Shown piece after piece: positions 53,583 to 62,312 of a stretch of 64,000 bases of DNA. The stretch spans positions 3,832,804-3,896,803 of the forward strand of contig NZ_CP094326.1 of NCBI RefSeq assembly GCF_022760175.1, in the 5' to 3' direction. How positions within the stretch are numbered: position 1 is the stretch's first letter; every line of letters begins with the position of its first letter. This DNA comes from Zhouia spongiae (GTDB lineage: Bacteria; Bacteroidota; Bacteroidia; Flavobacteriales; Flavobacteriaceae). A program made the translations under genes and the position numbers. The notes beneath the pieces are model-generated. The model saw only the letters and a list, made by a program, of their open reading frames with translations, was not told the origin of the DNA and did not search any database.

Positions 53583-56003
53583 ATGGCTAAGATCAAACAC
53601 AACAATTTTCTTGACACTGTAAATGAAGTTTTTACTGATGCTACAAAGCAAGGAGTGTTACACTTATACGCAGAAGGAGAAAAATTTACAGGTAGAAAAA
53701 TACGCATCCACCAAAATGAACTGTTTCATTTTGGAACCACCGGCTATCTTGGTTTGGAACAGGACAAGAGATTAAAAAATGCAGCTGCCGAAGCAGTGTA
53801 TAATTACGGAACGCAGTTTCCGCTTTCTAAAACCTATATATCACATCCGTTGTACCGAACACTGGAAGAAAAAATTAAGGCCATGTATGGTTATCCGGTA
53901 ATCATTACCAAAAACAGTACTTTAGGGCATATGGGCGTGATTCCCAGTGCTGTGTCCGACCACGATGCCATTATTCTTGACCATCAGGTACACTGGAGTG
54001 TTCAGAGTGCGGCAAAAACGATGAAGTTAAGGTCTGTACCTGTGGAAATGATCCGGCATAATAATTTGGATATGCTGGAAGAAAAGGTTAAAAAATTTTC
54101 ATCAAAACATAAACGCATCTGGTACATGGCCGATGGTGTGTATTCCATGTATGGAGATGAAGCTCCTGTTTTGGAACTGATGGAACTCGGCAAAAAGTAT
54201 CCGCAACTCCATCTTTATTTTGATGATGTCCACGGAATGAGTTGGACAGGGAAAAAGGGTACCGGTTTCGTGATGAGTAAAATTAAGACACTACCTCAGA
54301 ATGTACTGTTATTTGGCACGCTCAGTAAAACATTTGGTGCCAGCGGCTCCGTATTGGTGTGCCCAGATAAAGAGATGTACCATAAAATAAAAACTTTTGG
54401 AGGACCACTCACTTTTTCAGCACAATTAGATCCTGCTTCGATAGCTGCAGCTATTGCCTCAGCTGATATACACCTATCAACGGAAATCTATACCTTACAA
54501 TATGAGCTATTAGAACGGATAGAACTGTTCAATTCATCGTTAAAAAAAACAGACTTACCTTTAATTGACCGGAACAATTCACCGGTGTTTTACATCGGAA
54601 CGGGGATGCCCATTACCGGATATAATTTTGTAAACCGCCTGATGAAGGAAGGTTTTTTTGTCAATCTGGGCATTTTTCCGGCAGTCCCGGTAAAAAACAC
54701 AGGAGTTCGCATTACCATTTCCAGACATAATCAGCCGGAAGAAATCAAAGCATTGGTACAGGCTATGGAGTATCATTACCCGAAAGCGCTTGAGGCAACC
54801 TATACCACTTATGATAAAGTATGCAGGGCTTTTAACCTGAATGTAAAACACAACAATAAGCTATTGGAGATTCCTGACGGGTTTCAAATACAAGTAGAAC
54901 GAAATATTTCGAAAATTGATAAAGATGAATGGGATAAGCTGCTCGGAAAGCAAGGGGCATTTGATTGGGAAGAATTACAGTTTTTAGAAGATACATTTAC
55001 TAATAATGCCCTACCGGAAGAGAATTGGGACTTTTATTATATTATCATCCGGGATGTCCTTTACAGACCTGTCCTGACTACCTTTTTCACCTATGGCCTT
55101 TGGAAAGAGGATATGCTGGCTCCGGTATCGGTTTCTGAAAAGTTAGAAAACCTTAGGGCAAAAGATCCTTATTATTTGACCTCACCTGTGTTGAGTATGG
55201 GAAGCTTGTTTACCGAAGGAGATCATTTATTTCTCGATATGACTCATCCTTTATGGCCAACGGCCTTACATCTATTTTTCCATCAAATAGAACTTTTGGA
55301 TCGTAAACTACAACCTTCAATGGTTGTTTTACGGGATTTTAAAGAAGAATCCAAACTCAATGAATTTTTTCACAATCATGGCTTTGTAAAAATCTCCATG
55401 CCTGATGCTTGTATGATTAAAAACCTCTCGTGGAAAGGTGTACAAGATTATACAGGAAGGTTGTCGACCAGATCACGGAAGCATTATCGAAAAGATATTA
55501 AACCATTCACGGGTCATTTTAATATCACCATAACTGATTCATTAAAAAAAGAACAACTGTCTGACTGTTATCAGCTTTTTGAGAATGTACGCAAGAACAA
55601 TCTGGGACTGAACACCTTTGCTTTCCCGCAGAAAATCATGCAGAACATGTCTAGACATCCGAATTGGGAATTTATCCTATTGGAATTAAAAGGGAAATAC
55701 ACCAAGACAACCAAAGGCCAGATAGTTGGAGTGATGTTTTGTTATAAAAACCCTTCCTTATCCTATGTTCCCGCTTTTGTCGGTATGGATTATACGTATG
55801 CCAAAGAACATCAAGTGTACCGGCAACTCCTTTTTCAGACAGTAAAAAGAGCGGGAGAATTAGGGTTTAAAAAAATTGATTTTGGTCTGACGGCAGCCTT
55901 TGAGAAGAAAAAGATCGGAGCCGATGTAATCCCTAAAGTGGCCTATATACAAGCCCGTGACAATTACACCATGGAAATGCTGGATATAATGGAAAATAAG
56001 TAA
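53583..56003 (+). CDS. PLP-dependent alpha-oxoamine-synthase-like enzyme fused to a GNAT/FemAB-like acyltransferase
   Basis: 806 residues, two domains. 1-410: fold-type I PLP domain of the BioF/KBL/SPT group, with YLGLEQDKRLKNAAAEAV, stacking His137 (DHQVHWS), cofactor Asp214/His217 (FDDVHG) and Schiff-base Lys249 (FGTLSKTFGASGS). About 560-800: a GNAT-like domain of the BioF2/FemAB kind (RLSTRSRKHYRKDIKPF; GQIVGVMFCYKN; ELGFKKIDFGLTAAFEKKKIGA). Residues 410-560 form a linker. Likely condenses an acyl-CoA with an amino acid and then acylates the product, as in amino-lipid synthesis; inferred. It stands alone. Confidence 0.85.
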   Translation: MAKIKHNNFLDTVNEVFTDATKQGVLHLYAEGEKFTGRKIRIHQNELFHFGTTGYLGLEQDKRLKNAAAEAVYNYGTQFPLSKTYISHPLYRTLEEKIKAMYGYPVIITKNSTLGHMGVIPSAVSDHDAIILDHQVHWSVQSAAKTMKLRSVPVEMIRHNNLDMLEEKVKKFSSKHKRIWYMADGVYSMYGDEAPVLELMELGKKYPQLHLYFDDVHGMSWTGKKGTGFVMSKIKTLPQNVLLFGTLSKTFGASGSVLVCPDKEMYHKIKTFGGPLTFSAQLDPASIAAAIASADIHLSTEIYTLQYELLERIELFNSSLKKTDLPLIDRNNSPVFYIGTGMPITGYNFVNRLMKEGFFVNLGIFPAVPVKNTGVRITISRHNQPEEIKALVQAMEYHYPKALEATYTTYDKVCRAFNLNVKHNNKLLEIPDGFQIQVERNISKIDKDEWDKLLGKQGAFDWEELQFLEDTFTNNALPEENWDFYYIIIRDVLYRPVLTTFFTYGLWKEDMLAPVSVSEKLENLRAKDPYYLTSPVLSMGSLFTEGDHLFLDMTHPLWPTALHLFFHQIELLDRKLQPSMVVLRDFKEESKLNEFFHNHGFVKISMPDACMIKNLSWKGVQDYTGRLSTRSRKHYRKDIKPFTGHFNITITDSLKKEQLSDCYQLFENVRKNNLGLNTFAFPQKIMQNMSRHPNWEFILLELKGKYTKTTKGQIVGVMFCYKNPSLSYVPAFVGMDYTYAKEHQVYRQLLFQTVKRAGELGFKKIDFGLTAAFEKKKIGADVIPKVAYIQARDNYTMEMLDIMENK

Positions 56004-56008
56004 ATAAT

Positions 56009-56028
56009 CCTCGGGGCAAGCCCCGAGG
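56009..56028. repeat. 20-bp perfect hairpin, isolated head of the dispersed repeat
   Basis: CCTCGGGGC-AA-GCCCCGAGG has perfect 9-bp arms and starts 5 nt after the stop codon of the PLP-GNAT gene. It is the fully symmetric form of the heads of copies B and C. It could also act as a transcription end, though no T-run follows. Confidence 0.8.
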
Positions 56029-56104
56029 CATTAATCTTTAGAATAAACTTAACTGAATTTCATTTTTATATCAAACCACATACTCTTGTTCTACACCTTG
56101 ATTC

Positions 56105-56127
56105 TGGATCAATCTCAAAAGTTGTGT
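56105..56127 (+). repeat. Left terminal inverted repeat of the ISAon1-type element
   Basis: Begins TGGATCA and ends GTTGTGT. Its inverted partner is at 57501-57523. Confidence 0.65.
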
Positions 56128-56173
56128 GTAAATTGAATTTATAGTATGATCTTTGTTTTAAAAACTGACTTTA

Positions 56174-56533
56174 TTGGATCCATACATTGACTTACTAAAG
56201 GTTCTCTTACCTGAACTATTAATTACTCATTTCGATATTGCTAAGCATGAAATAAACAAAGATGTTCTTCATCTTTATTTTGAGGAGAAGAATGATATTC
56301 CAAAAGAACTTTCCTCTGAGATACTTATTTCACACGGTTTTCATAAAGCAATCACCATTCAGGATTTCCCTGTTCGTGGCAAGCATGTTTATTTACATAT
56401 CAAGCGCCGTCGATGGCTAGACAAAACCACAGGGCAAGTCGTGCATCGAAATTGGAATTTGGTAGCGCAGGGAACTCGTATGACCGTAGAGTTCGATGCT
56501 TTTTTAAAAGCACTTGGTCAGTACCAAGACTAA
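56174..56533 (+). CDS. ISAon1-family transposase N-region protein
   Basis: 119 residues. Matches the separate N-terminal protein of ISAon1 elements: KEINKDVLHLYFEEKN-like start, HGFHKAITIQDFPVRGKHVYLHIKRRRWLDKTTGQVVHRNWNLVAQGTRMT, a DNA-binding zinc-finger-like region in ISL3 relatives. Its start is a TTG (ttggatcca). The end overlaps the transposase frame by 20 nt in a different frame. Confidence 0.82.
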   Translation: MDPYIDLLKVLLPELLITHFDIAKHEINKDVLHLYFEEKNDIPKELSSEILISHGFHKAITIQDFPVRGKHVYLHIKRRRWLDKTTGQVVHRNWNLVAQGTRMTVEFDAFLKALGQYQD

Positions 56534-57500
56534 TGATTGCCACACCATAGGTGGGTTTTATGGAGTTAAAGGCAAGAAGTTACAACGACACTATCGAGAT
56601 TATCTAAGTGATTTTAAAGAGTGGAAAGATAAGCCCCACGCTAAAGACTGGTTAATCTTTCCTGAGAATATGGGTAAGTATTTATCTATTGATGAGACTG
56701 CTCTATCCAAAGGAGAACTCTACACTATTATTACTAATAAAAAAGCTAAAGGTAAGAAAGGTGCTATTGTAGCTATACTTACGGGAACCAAAGCTGAACC
56801 TATTATAGAACAACTGCTTAAAATCCCGAAGACACTTAGAGATAAGGTAAAAGAGATTACTTTGGATATGGCACATTCAATGAAAATGATTGTCAAAAAA
56901 TGCTTCCCTAAAGCCATACAGGTAACAGATCGATTTCATGTACAAAAACTAGCCCTAGAAGCACTACAAGATATTAGAATCAAACATCGATGGGAAGCTA
57001 TTGACCTAGAAAATGAACAAATTAAACAAAGTAAGAGTACACAAAAAGTGTTCATTCCAAAAACCTTTCCTAATGGGGATACCAGAAAACAACTCTTGGC
57101 TAGAAGTAGGTATCTACTCTATAAAGCACCCAACAATTGGACACAAAATCAACACATACGATCCAAAATCCTCTTTGAACAATACCCCGACATCAAAAAA
57201 GCATATGATTTAGTACAAGGATTAAGAAACATATTCAATACAGCTACCTCTATACAAACTGCTTACACCAAGTTAGCACACTGGTATAAGGATGTAGAAC
57301 AAACAGGGTTTAAAGCTTTCAACACCATAGCTAATACGATAACTATGAACTATAAATCGATCTTGAATTATTTTATAAACAGGAGCACCAATGCTTCGGC
57401 TGAAGCTTTCAATGCTAAAATAAAAGCGTTCAGAGCACAGTTTAGAGGAGTGAAAAATGTAGAATTCTTCCTTTATAGATTAACTACAATTTTTGCATAA
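56514..57500 (+). CDS. ISAon1-family (ISL3-like) transposase
   Basis: 328 residues, DDE type: LSIDETALSKGELYTIITNK (first Asp), VKEITLDMAHSMKMIVKKCFPKAIQVTDRFHVQKLALEALQDIRI (second Asp region), and STNASAEAFNAKIKAFRAQFRGVKNVEFFLYRL (Glu region), all in the usual order. The frame is +1 relative to the N-region gene, with a T6A4 run near the overlap (56500s), so a programmed frameshift or independent start (TTG at 56514) are both possible. Looks intact. Confidence 0.88.
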   Translation: MVSTKTNDCHTIGGFYGVKGKKLQRHYRDYLSDFKEWKDKPHAKDWLIFPENMGKYLSIDETALSKGELYTIITNKKAKGKKGAIVAILTGTKAEPIIEQLLKIPKTLRDKVKEITLDMAHSMKMIVKKCFPKAIQVTDRFHVQKLALEALQDIRIKHRWEAIDLENEQIKQSKSTQKVFIPKTFPNGDTRKQLLARSRYLLYKAPNNWTQNQHIRSKILFEQYPDIKKAYDLVQGLRNIFNTATSIQTAYTKLAHWYKDVEQTGFKAFNTIANTITMNYKSILNYFINRSTNASAEAFNAKIKAFRAQFRGVKNVEFFLYRLTTIFA

Positions 57501-57523
57501 ACACAACAATTGGGTATGATCCA
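57501..57523 (-). repeat. Right terminal inverted repeat of the ISAon1-type element
   Basis: Plus-strand ACACAACAATTGGGTATGAT followed by CCA; it lies directly after the transposase stop codon. Confidence 0.65.
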
Positions 57524-57546
57524 TGAATATGCTTTTAAACGGGTAC

Positions 57547-57581
57547 AAAAAAACCAGTAAAAATATATCTTACTGGTTTTT
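57547..57581 (-). terminator. Rho-independent-type terminator downstream of tRNA-Pro
   Basis: AAAAAAACCAGTAA pairs with TTACTGGTTTTT (57570-57581) with a short AT-rich loop. It gives a T-run on either strand, so it can end the minus-strand tRNA transcript. Confidence 0.75.
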
Positions 57582-57624
57582 AATTATTTATGTATTAAAA
57601 GAATTTCTTTTAACACCTTATCTG

Positions 57625-57699
57625 TCGGGGTGGCAGGATTCGAACCTGCGACCTCCTCGTCCCAAACGAGGCGCGATAACCGGGCTACGCTACACCCCG
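57625..57699 (-). tRNA. tRNA-Pro (anticodon TGG)
   Basis: Minus strand, 75 nt. Acceptor CGGGGTG pairs with CACCCCG, anticodon stem-loop CCTCG-TTTGGGA-CGAGG with anticodon TGG, T-arm GCAGG-TTCGAATC-CTGC, discriminator A. The CCA end is not encoded. Confidence 0.95.
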
Positions 57700-57717
57700 A
57701 AAAATCATAATCTTGTC

Positions 57718-57752
57718 GTGTAGTTTATCTCGAACTTGTCGAAACGCTACAC
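57718..57752. repeat. Hairpin between the two tRNA genes
   Basis: GTGTAGTTT...AAACGCTACAC with inner TCGA-ACTTG-TCGA. The right arm (acgctacaccctgaaaa, 57744-57760) repeats the 5' end of the tRNA-Pro gene (acgctacaccccgaaaa, 57687-57703). It may be a tRNA remnant or a processing hairpin. Confidence 0.5.
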
Positions 57753-57768
57753 CCTGAAAATAAAAAAG

Positions 57769-57852
57769 CGGAGAGACAGGGATTCGAACCCTGGCAACAC
57801 TTACGCGTTGACAGATTAGCAATCTGCTCCATTACCACTCTGGCACCTCTCC
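57769..57852 (-). tRNA. tRNA-Ser (anticodon GCT)
   Basis: Minus strand, about 84 nt with a long variable arm. Acceptor GGAGAGG with TCTCTCC (one G-T pair), anticodon stem CAGAT-TGCTAAT-CTG region with anticodon GCT, variable arm CAACGCGTAAGTGTTG, T-arm CAGGG-TTCGAAT-CCCTG, discriminator G. The CCA end is not encoded. Confidence 0.95.
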
Positions 57853-57994
57853 AAAAATTTATTTATGATCGTTATGCACTTCTGAAATGCGGATGCAAAT
57901 GTAGTGGTTAGAGTTATAGAACGCAACATTTTTTTATATTTTTTATGCTTTTTTTAGTCCCTTCCTTAATAACATCTTCACGATCAATCAGATA

Positions 57995-60043
57995 TTATTC
58001 GGGATACTCTACACGTAAATGATAGATATTTGTTAGTTTCTGTTTCAGCACCTTCTTTATCACCTGTATCTCTTTAAAAGTTATGTTCGCATTTATAAAC
58101 TGATCTTCTTCTATCTGTTTGTTAATAATCCGCTCCACAAACCCGTCAATAACAGAAAACGTAGGGTTTTTTAAACTTTTGGAAGCAGCTTCAACCGAGT
58201 CGGTCATCATTAAAATGGCTGTTTCCTTGGAAAAAGGGATCGGACCGGGATATCTGAAATCATCGGGATTCGCATCCTCGGCAGACTCTTTCTCCTTCAT
58301 ATAGAAATAATATACAAGTGATGTACCGTGATGTGTACGTATAAAATCAATGATTCGGTCCGGCAATTTATTTTTCTTGGCGATTTCAATGCCATCTATT
58401 ACATGATCGATGATTACTTGAGCACTTTCTTTCGGTGACAGCTCATCATGCGGGTTCACACTGGTTGTCTGATTCTCCGTGAAATACATCGGATTATTCA
58501 TCTTCCCTACATCGTGATATAAGGCCCCTACCCTCACTAACATGGCATTAGCTCCTATCTCGTTAGCTACTGCCTCAGCCAAATTAGCCACTTGTAATGA
58601 ATGATGAAAGGTACCGGGTGCTTTTTCAGCCAGCTCCTTTAATAAAGGTGAATTAGTATCGGTAAGTTCCAGTAAAGAAACATCAGACACCAGGCCAAAA
58701 AGCTTTTCATATATGTAAATCAAAGGAAATGCTGCTAAAGTAGCCAAGCCATTTAAAATAAAAATACCAAAGGTTTGCCACTCTATATTTTTGATATGTC
58801 CCTCCTGAATAATATACAGACCAAAATAGCCTAAAATATATATGAGTGTTATTTGGGCTACCGAAATAAAAAGATTAGCTCTTTTATGCAAATTAGTAAT
58901 GGTCTGAATAGTTATAATACCGGCAATAATCTGAAGAAAAACATATTCAAATGCATTCGGAACGATAAAACCTAACAGGAGTACTGTGATAACGTGTGCG
59001 AATAGTCCTAAACGCGGATCAAAAAAGGCTTTTAGGATCAATGGCAATATACACATGGGAACCACATATATAAACGCCGCATTGTATTTAAGTGCCACAG
59101 TTGTCAGAAAGATCATCAACAATACGTTGAATACTATAAATGTAACCTTGTTGTTGTTTAAATACACCAGGGGCCTGTATTTATATAAAAAGAGCACCAA
59201 CATCAGGAAAGTAATAGAAACCAAAAGAATATAGCCAAACAGAATCCAGTTATAGTTACTTTCGCTCCACAACTGCGATTCGTATTCTTTTCGCAGTGAA
59301 TACAGCATGTTATAACGCTCCCCTTCTATCACTTCACCCTTCGCTATAATTCGCTTGCCTTTTTCTACATGTCCCCTGGTTCCAACTATAGACTTTAGCT
59401 CTTCTTCTAAAACTTTATTTGTTAGTGATTCGTCGTAAAAAACATTCGGTTTTATATCATCAAAAAATAAATTGTAGAACGTGCCTGCATATTGAGATGC
59501 ATTTTTGCTGCCTAAAATTGATGAAATTTTATGCTGTAGCTGACTTAGTTGAATTAAATCACCAAAAAACACGGAAGTTTGTTCATTTCCTTTTACCAGA
59601 TTAACCACGTCTCCCGGTACATTATCCTGCTCTGCCTGCACAATCCCCTTATTGTAGATCTGATTCAGGATGTCTGCGCCTACCTCATATAGTCTTTCTT
59701 TAATTGCTCCACTATACAGAGAGTCCGGAAAATATATAGCGAATTTACTTTTATATTGCTCAATAACATTTTCCTGTATTTTTGAATCAACCCTGTAGAA
59801 ATTTATATGCTTGCTTTTAAGTGAGTCTTTTTCTGCATTGAACTCCTCATCAGTTTTATACACTGCAAAATCGAATGGAGCATAAAGCGTTTCATATTGC
59901 CAGATTTTACCTTTCTGAAAATCATATTTAAACTTCCCTCCCTTGGGAAAAAGATATATGATTAAAGTAATAGCAAGAAGAAACAATGAAACCTTGTAAA
60001 TGTTAGACTGGTTCTTATATATTTTACTTAAAAACTGTTTCAT
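57995..60043 (-). CDS. 7TM-HD-domain phosphohydrolase (PgpH-like)
   Basis: 682 residues. N-terminal helix (about 18-33), a 7TMR-HDED extracytoplasmic domain (about 40-260), seven helices (about 267-450), and a C-terminal HD domain with HHSLQVANLAEAVANEIGANAMLVRVGALYHDVGKMNNPMYF and the later DHVIDGIEIAKKNKLPDRIIDFIRTHHGTSLVYYFY. PgpH-family members cleave cyclic di-AMP; all visible metal ligands are present. Length and order are typical. Single gene. Confidence 0.93.
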   Translation of the reverse strand: MKQFLSKIYKNQSNIYKVSLFLLAITLIIYLFPKGGKFKYDFQKGKIWQYETLYAPFDFAVYKTDEEFNAEKDSLKSKHINFYRVDSKIQENVIEQYKSKFAIYFPDSLYSGAIKERLYEVGADILNQIYNKGIVQAEQDNVPGDVVNLVKGNEQTSVFFGDLIQLSQLQHKISSILGSKNASQYAGTFYNLFFDDIKPNVFYDESLTNKVLEEELKSIVGTRGHVEKGKRIIAKGEVIEGERYNMLYSLRKEYESQLWSESNYNWILFGYILLVSITFLMLVLFLYKYRPLVYLNNNKVTFIVFNVLLMIFLTTVALKYNAAFIYVVPMCILPLILKAFFDPRLGLFAHVITVLLLGFIVPNAFEYVFLQIIAGIITIQTITNLHKRANLFISVAQITLIYILGYFGLYIIQEGHIKNIEWQTFGIFILNGLATLAAFPLIYIYEKLFGLVSDVSLLELTDTNSPLLKELAEKAPGTFHHSLQVANLAEAVANEIGANAMLVRVGALYHDVGKMNNPMYFTENQTTSVNPHDELSPKESAQVIIDHVIDGIEIAKKNKLPDRIIDFIRTHHGTSLVYYFYMKEKESAEDANPDDFRYPGPIPFSKETAILMMTDSVEAASKSLKNPTFSVIDGFVERIINKQIEEDQFINANITFKEIQVIKKVLKQKLTNIYHLRVEYPE

Positions 60044-60217
60044 TGGGTATAATTGATATTCAAACCTACATAAAATATTTGTACAAACCTCTTTTTACTG
60101 TTGGCAACCCGTAAATAAACCGATAAATATAAAAGTATGGTGTATTCTTAAAATCGATCTGCCCCTATGATTATCTTTTCAAAATAACTAAATTCGCAAA
60201 TACTAAAAACTAACAAA

Positions 60218-61396
60218 ATGTCTAAAAAAGTAGTTATTGTTTCCGCTGCAAGAACACCGATTGGTAGTTTTATGGGTGCTTTATCCGGTATTCCCGCTCC
60301 AAGGTTAGGTGCTATTGCCATAAAGGGAGCCTTAGAGAAAATAAAGTTAGATCCTGCTTCAGTTGATGAAGTATTAATGGGTAATGTCGTACAGGCCGGA
60401 GTAGGTCAAGCCCCTGCCAGGCAAGCTGCCATTTATGCCGGTATTCCTGATACGGTGCCATGTACAACTGTAAATAAAGTCTGTTCAAGCGGGATGAAAG
60501 CCGTTATGCAAGGAGCGCAAGCCATTGCGTTGGGAGATGCAGACATCGTAGTAGCCGGAGGCATGGAAAATATGAGTTCAATACCTCATTACGTACATAT
60601 GCGAAAAGGAACCAAGTTTGGTCCGGCTTCTCTCGAAGATGGTATGCAAAAAGACGGTTTGGTCGATGCGTATGATAAAAATGCAATGGGGGTATGTGCC
60701 GACGATTGTGCAACCGAGTACAATATCAGCAGAGAAGAACAAGATGCATTTGCAATACAATCGTACAAGCGTTCTGCCGCTGCGTGGAGTGAAGGTAAAT
60801 TTGAAAATGAGGTGGTGCCTGTTGAAGTACCACAAAGAAAAGGAGAACCATTGATTGTCAAGGAAGATGAAGAGTTCAAAAATGTATTCTTAGACAAAGT
60901 CTCCAGACTACGTCCGGCATTCACCAAAGAAGGAACGGTAACTGCCGCTAATGCCTCTACTATTAATGATGGTGCCGGTGCTGTTGTTTTAATGAGCGAA
61001 GAAAAAGCAAAAGAATTAGGATTAAATCCATTAGCCACTATATTGAGCTATGCAGATGCTGCACAAGAACCTAAATGGTTTACCACCGCTCCTGCCAAAG
61101 CGCTCCCTAAAGCTTTGAACAAAGCCGGAATCGGCATAAAAGATGTCGATTACTTTGAGTTTAATGAGGCTTTTTCGGTTGTCGGATTGGCCAACATGAA
61201 AATACTGGAGCTTTCAGACGACAAAGTAAATGTTAATGGTGGAGCTGTTTCCTTAGGTCATCCACTTGGTTGTTCCGGAGTTAGAATATTGATCACACTA
61301 ATGAATGTATTGGAACAAAATGACGCTAAAATTGGAGCTGCTGCCATATGTAATGGCGGAGGCGGAGCTTCAGCCATGGTCATTAAAAGAAGTTAA
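60218..61396 (+). CDS. Acetyl-CoA C-acyltransferase (thiolase)
   Basis: Cytoplasmic biosynthetic or degradative thiolase, 392 residues (standard length). Nucleophile Cys89 in NKVCSSGMKAVM, glycine-rich MENMSSIPHY, His in FNEAFSV and GHPLGCSGVRI, and the second active Cys in ICNGGGGASAMVIKR near the C-terminus. Carries out acyl-CoA chain condensation or cleavage. Followed by a clear terminator. Confidence 0.95.
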   Translation: MSKKVVIVSAARTPIGSFMGALSGIPAPRLGAIAIKGALEKIKLDPASVDEVLMGNVVQAGVGQAPARQAAIYAGIPDTVPCTTVNKVCSSGMKAVMQGAQAIALGDADIVVAGGMENMSSIPHYVHMRKGTKFGPASLEDGMQKDGLVDAYDKNAMGVCADDCATEYNISREEQDAFAIQSYKRSAAAWSEGKFENEVVPVEVPQRKGEPLIVKEDEEFKNVFLDKVSRLRPAFTKEGTVTAANASTINDGAGAVVLMSEEKAKELGLNPLATILSYADAAQEPKWFTTAPAKALPKALNKAGIGIKDVDYFEFNEAFSVVGLANMKILELSDDKVNVNGGAVSLGHPLGCSGVRILITLMNVLEQNDAKIGAAAICNGGGGASAMVIKRS

Positions 61397-61410
61397 TAAA
61401 TAAACTCTTA

Positions 61411-61459
61411 AAGACCCGATTAAGTTCTAGAAAAAATTTAGCTTTATCGGGTCCTTTTT
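61411..61459 (+). terminator. Terminator after the thiolase gene
   Basis: GACCCGATTAAG (61413-61424) pairs with CTTTATCGGGTC (61442-61453) around a 17-nt loop and is followed by CTTTTT. Confidence 0.8.
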
Positions 61460-61485
61460 ATATAGTAATATAGACTAAAATATTA

Positions 61486-62238
61486 ATGCAATTCGGAATT
61501 TGTCATTTAAGTATTGTCCCATTACGCTCTGAAGTAAGCGATAAAAGTGAATTAATCTCACAGGTACTTTACGGAGAGTACTTTAAAGTTTTAGAACACA
61601 GAAAAAAATGGAGCAGAATACGCCTGGCTTTTGACAGATATGAAGGCTGGATAGATAATAAACAGTTTTTATTTATTACCGAAGAACAATACAAGACTAT
61701 AGATAAACAAGTACCTGAATTATCCGGCGATTTAGTTGAATTTGTCACCAATGATAATACCCAGGAACTTTTAACCATACCTTTAGGCTCTAATATTAGC
61801 GGGAACCCTCTCTTAGGTTTTTCCTACGACGGGAGCATTTTGGGCACTAAACAACCCAAGAATAAAATAATCGAAACTGCCTATATGTATTTAAACGCTC
61901 CATATATGTGGGGTGGAAAAACGCCATTTGGCATTGATTGCTCCGGTTTTACACAAATGGTCTATAAATTAAACGGATATAAACTCTTTCGGGATGCTTC
62001 ACAACAAGCCGAACAAGGGGAAGCCTTGAGTTTTATCGAAGAATCAGAACCCGGCGATCTGGCTTTTTTCGATAATGAAGAAGGCAATATTGTTCATGTC
62101 GGAATCATGATGTCGGACAACTACATCATCCATGCACATGGAAAGGTCAGAATAGACCGCATCGATCATTCCGGCATCTTCAATGTAGACACCAGGAAGC
62201 ACTCTCACAAACTAAGGGTCATCAAAAAAATCATTTAG
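61486..62238 (+). CDS. NlpC/P60-family cysteine peptidase with SH3-like domain
   Basis: 250 residues. SH3-like N-terminal half (about 1-115: VPLRSEVSDKSELISQVLYGEYFKVLEHRKKWSRIRLAFDRYEGWID) and a C40 peptidase domain with Cys152 (GIDCSGFTQ), His204 (VHVGIMM) and His216 (HAHG). No signal peptide, though family members cleave cell-wall peptides; it may use another export route or act on internalised muropeptides. The start at 61486 follows the thiolase terminator by 26 nt. Confidence 0.93.
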   Translation: MQFGICHLSIVPLRSEVSDKSELISQVLYGEYFKVLEHRKKWSRIRLAFDRYEGWIDNKQFLFITEEQYKTIDKQVPELSGDLVEFVTNDNTQELLTIPLGSNISGNPLLGFSYDGSILGTKQPKNKIIETAYMYLNAPYMWGGKTPFGIDCSGFTQMVYKLNGYKLFRDASQQAEQGEALSFIEESEPGDLAFFDNEEGNIVHVGIMMSDNYIIHAHGKVRIDRIDHSGIFNVDTRKHSHKLRVIKKII

Positions 62239-62262
62239 TTTATTATTGAAAAAATCGTAAAT

Positions 62263-62295
62263 AAAAAGGCCTCGAAAAATTCGAGGCCTTTTTAT
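62263..62295. terminator. Bidirectional terminator between convergent genes
   Basis: AAAAAGGCCTCGAA-AAA-TTCGAGGCCTTTTT: a perfect 14-bp stem with A/T tails on both sides. Ends the NlpC/P60 gene on the plus strand and the TPR gene on the minus strand. Confidence 0.95.
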
Positions 62296-62312
62296 AAGTA
62301 CGATGTCCGAAT

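Larger units (their letters stand above)
56105..57523 (+). mobile_element. ISL3-like insertion sequence, ISAon1 type
   Basis: About 1.42 kb bounded by imperfect inverted repeats: left TGGATCAATCTCAAAAGTTG (56105-56127) and right, read inward, TGGATCATACCCAATTGTTG (57523-57501), matching at about 18 of 23 positions. Holds two overlapping reading frames for the N-region protein and the transposase. No target-site duplication was found in the flanks (cttgattc / tgaatatg), so it may be old or the ends may be slightly off. Confidence 0.8.

Noticed and set aside
56009-56028. Plain Rho-independent terminator of the PLP-GNAT gene
   Set aside because: The stem is strong but there is no T-run, and the same head occurs in the larger repeat copies; it may still stop transcription.
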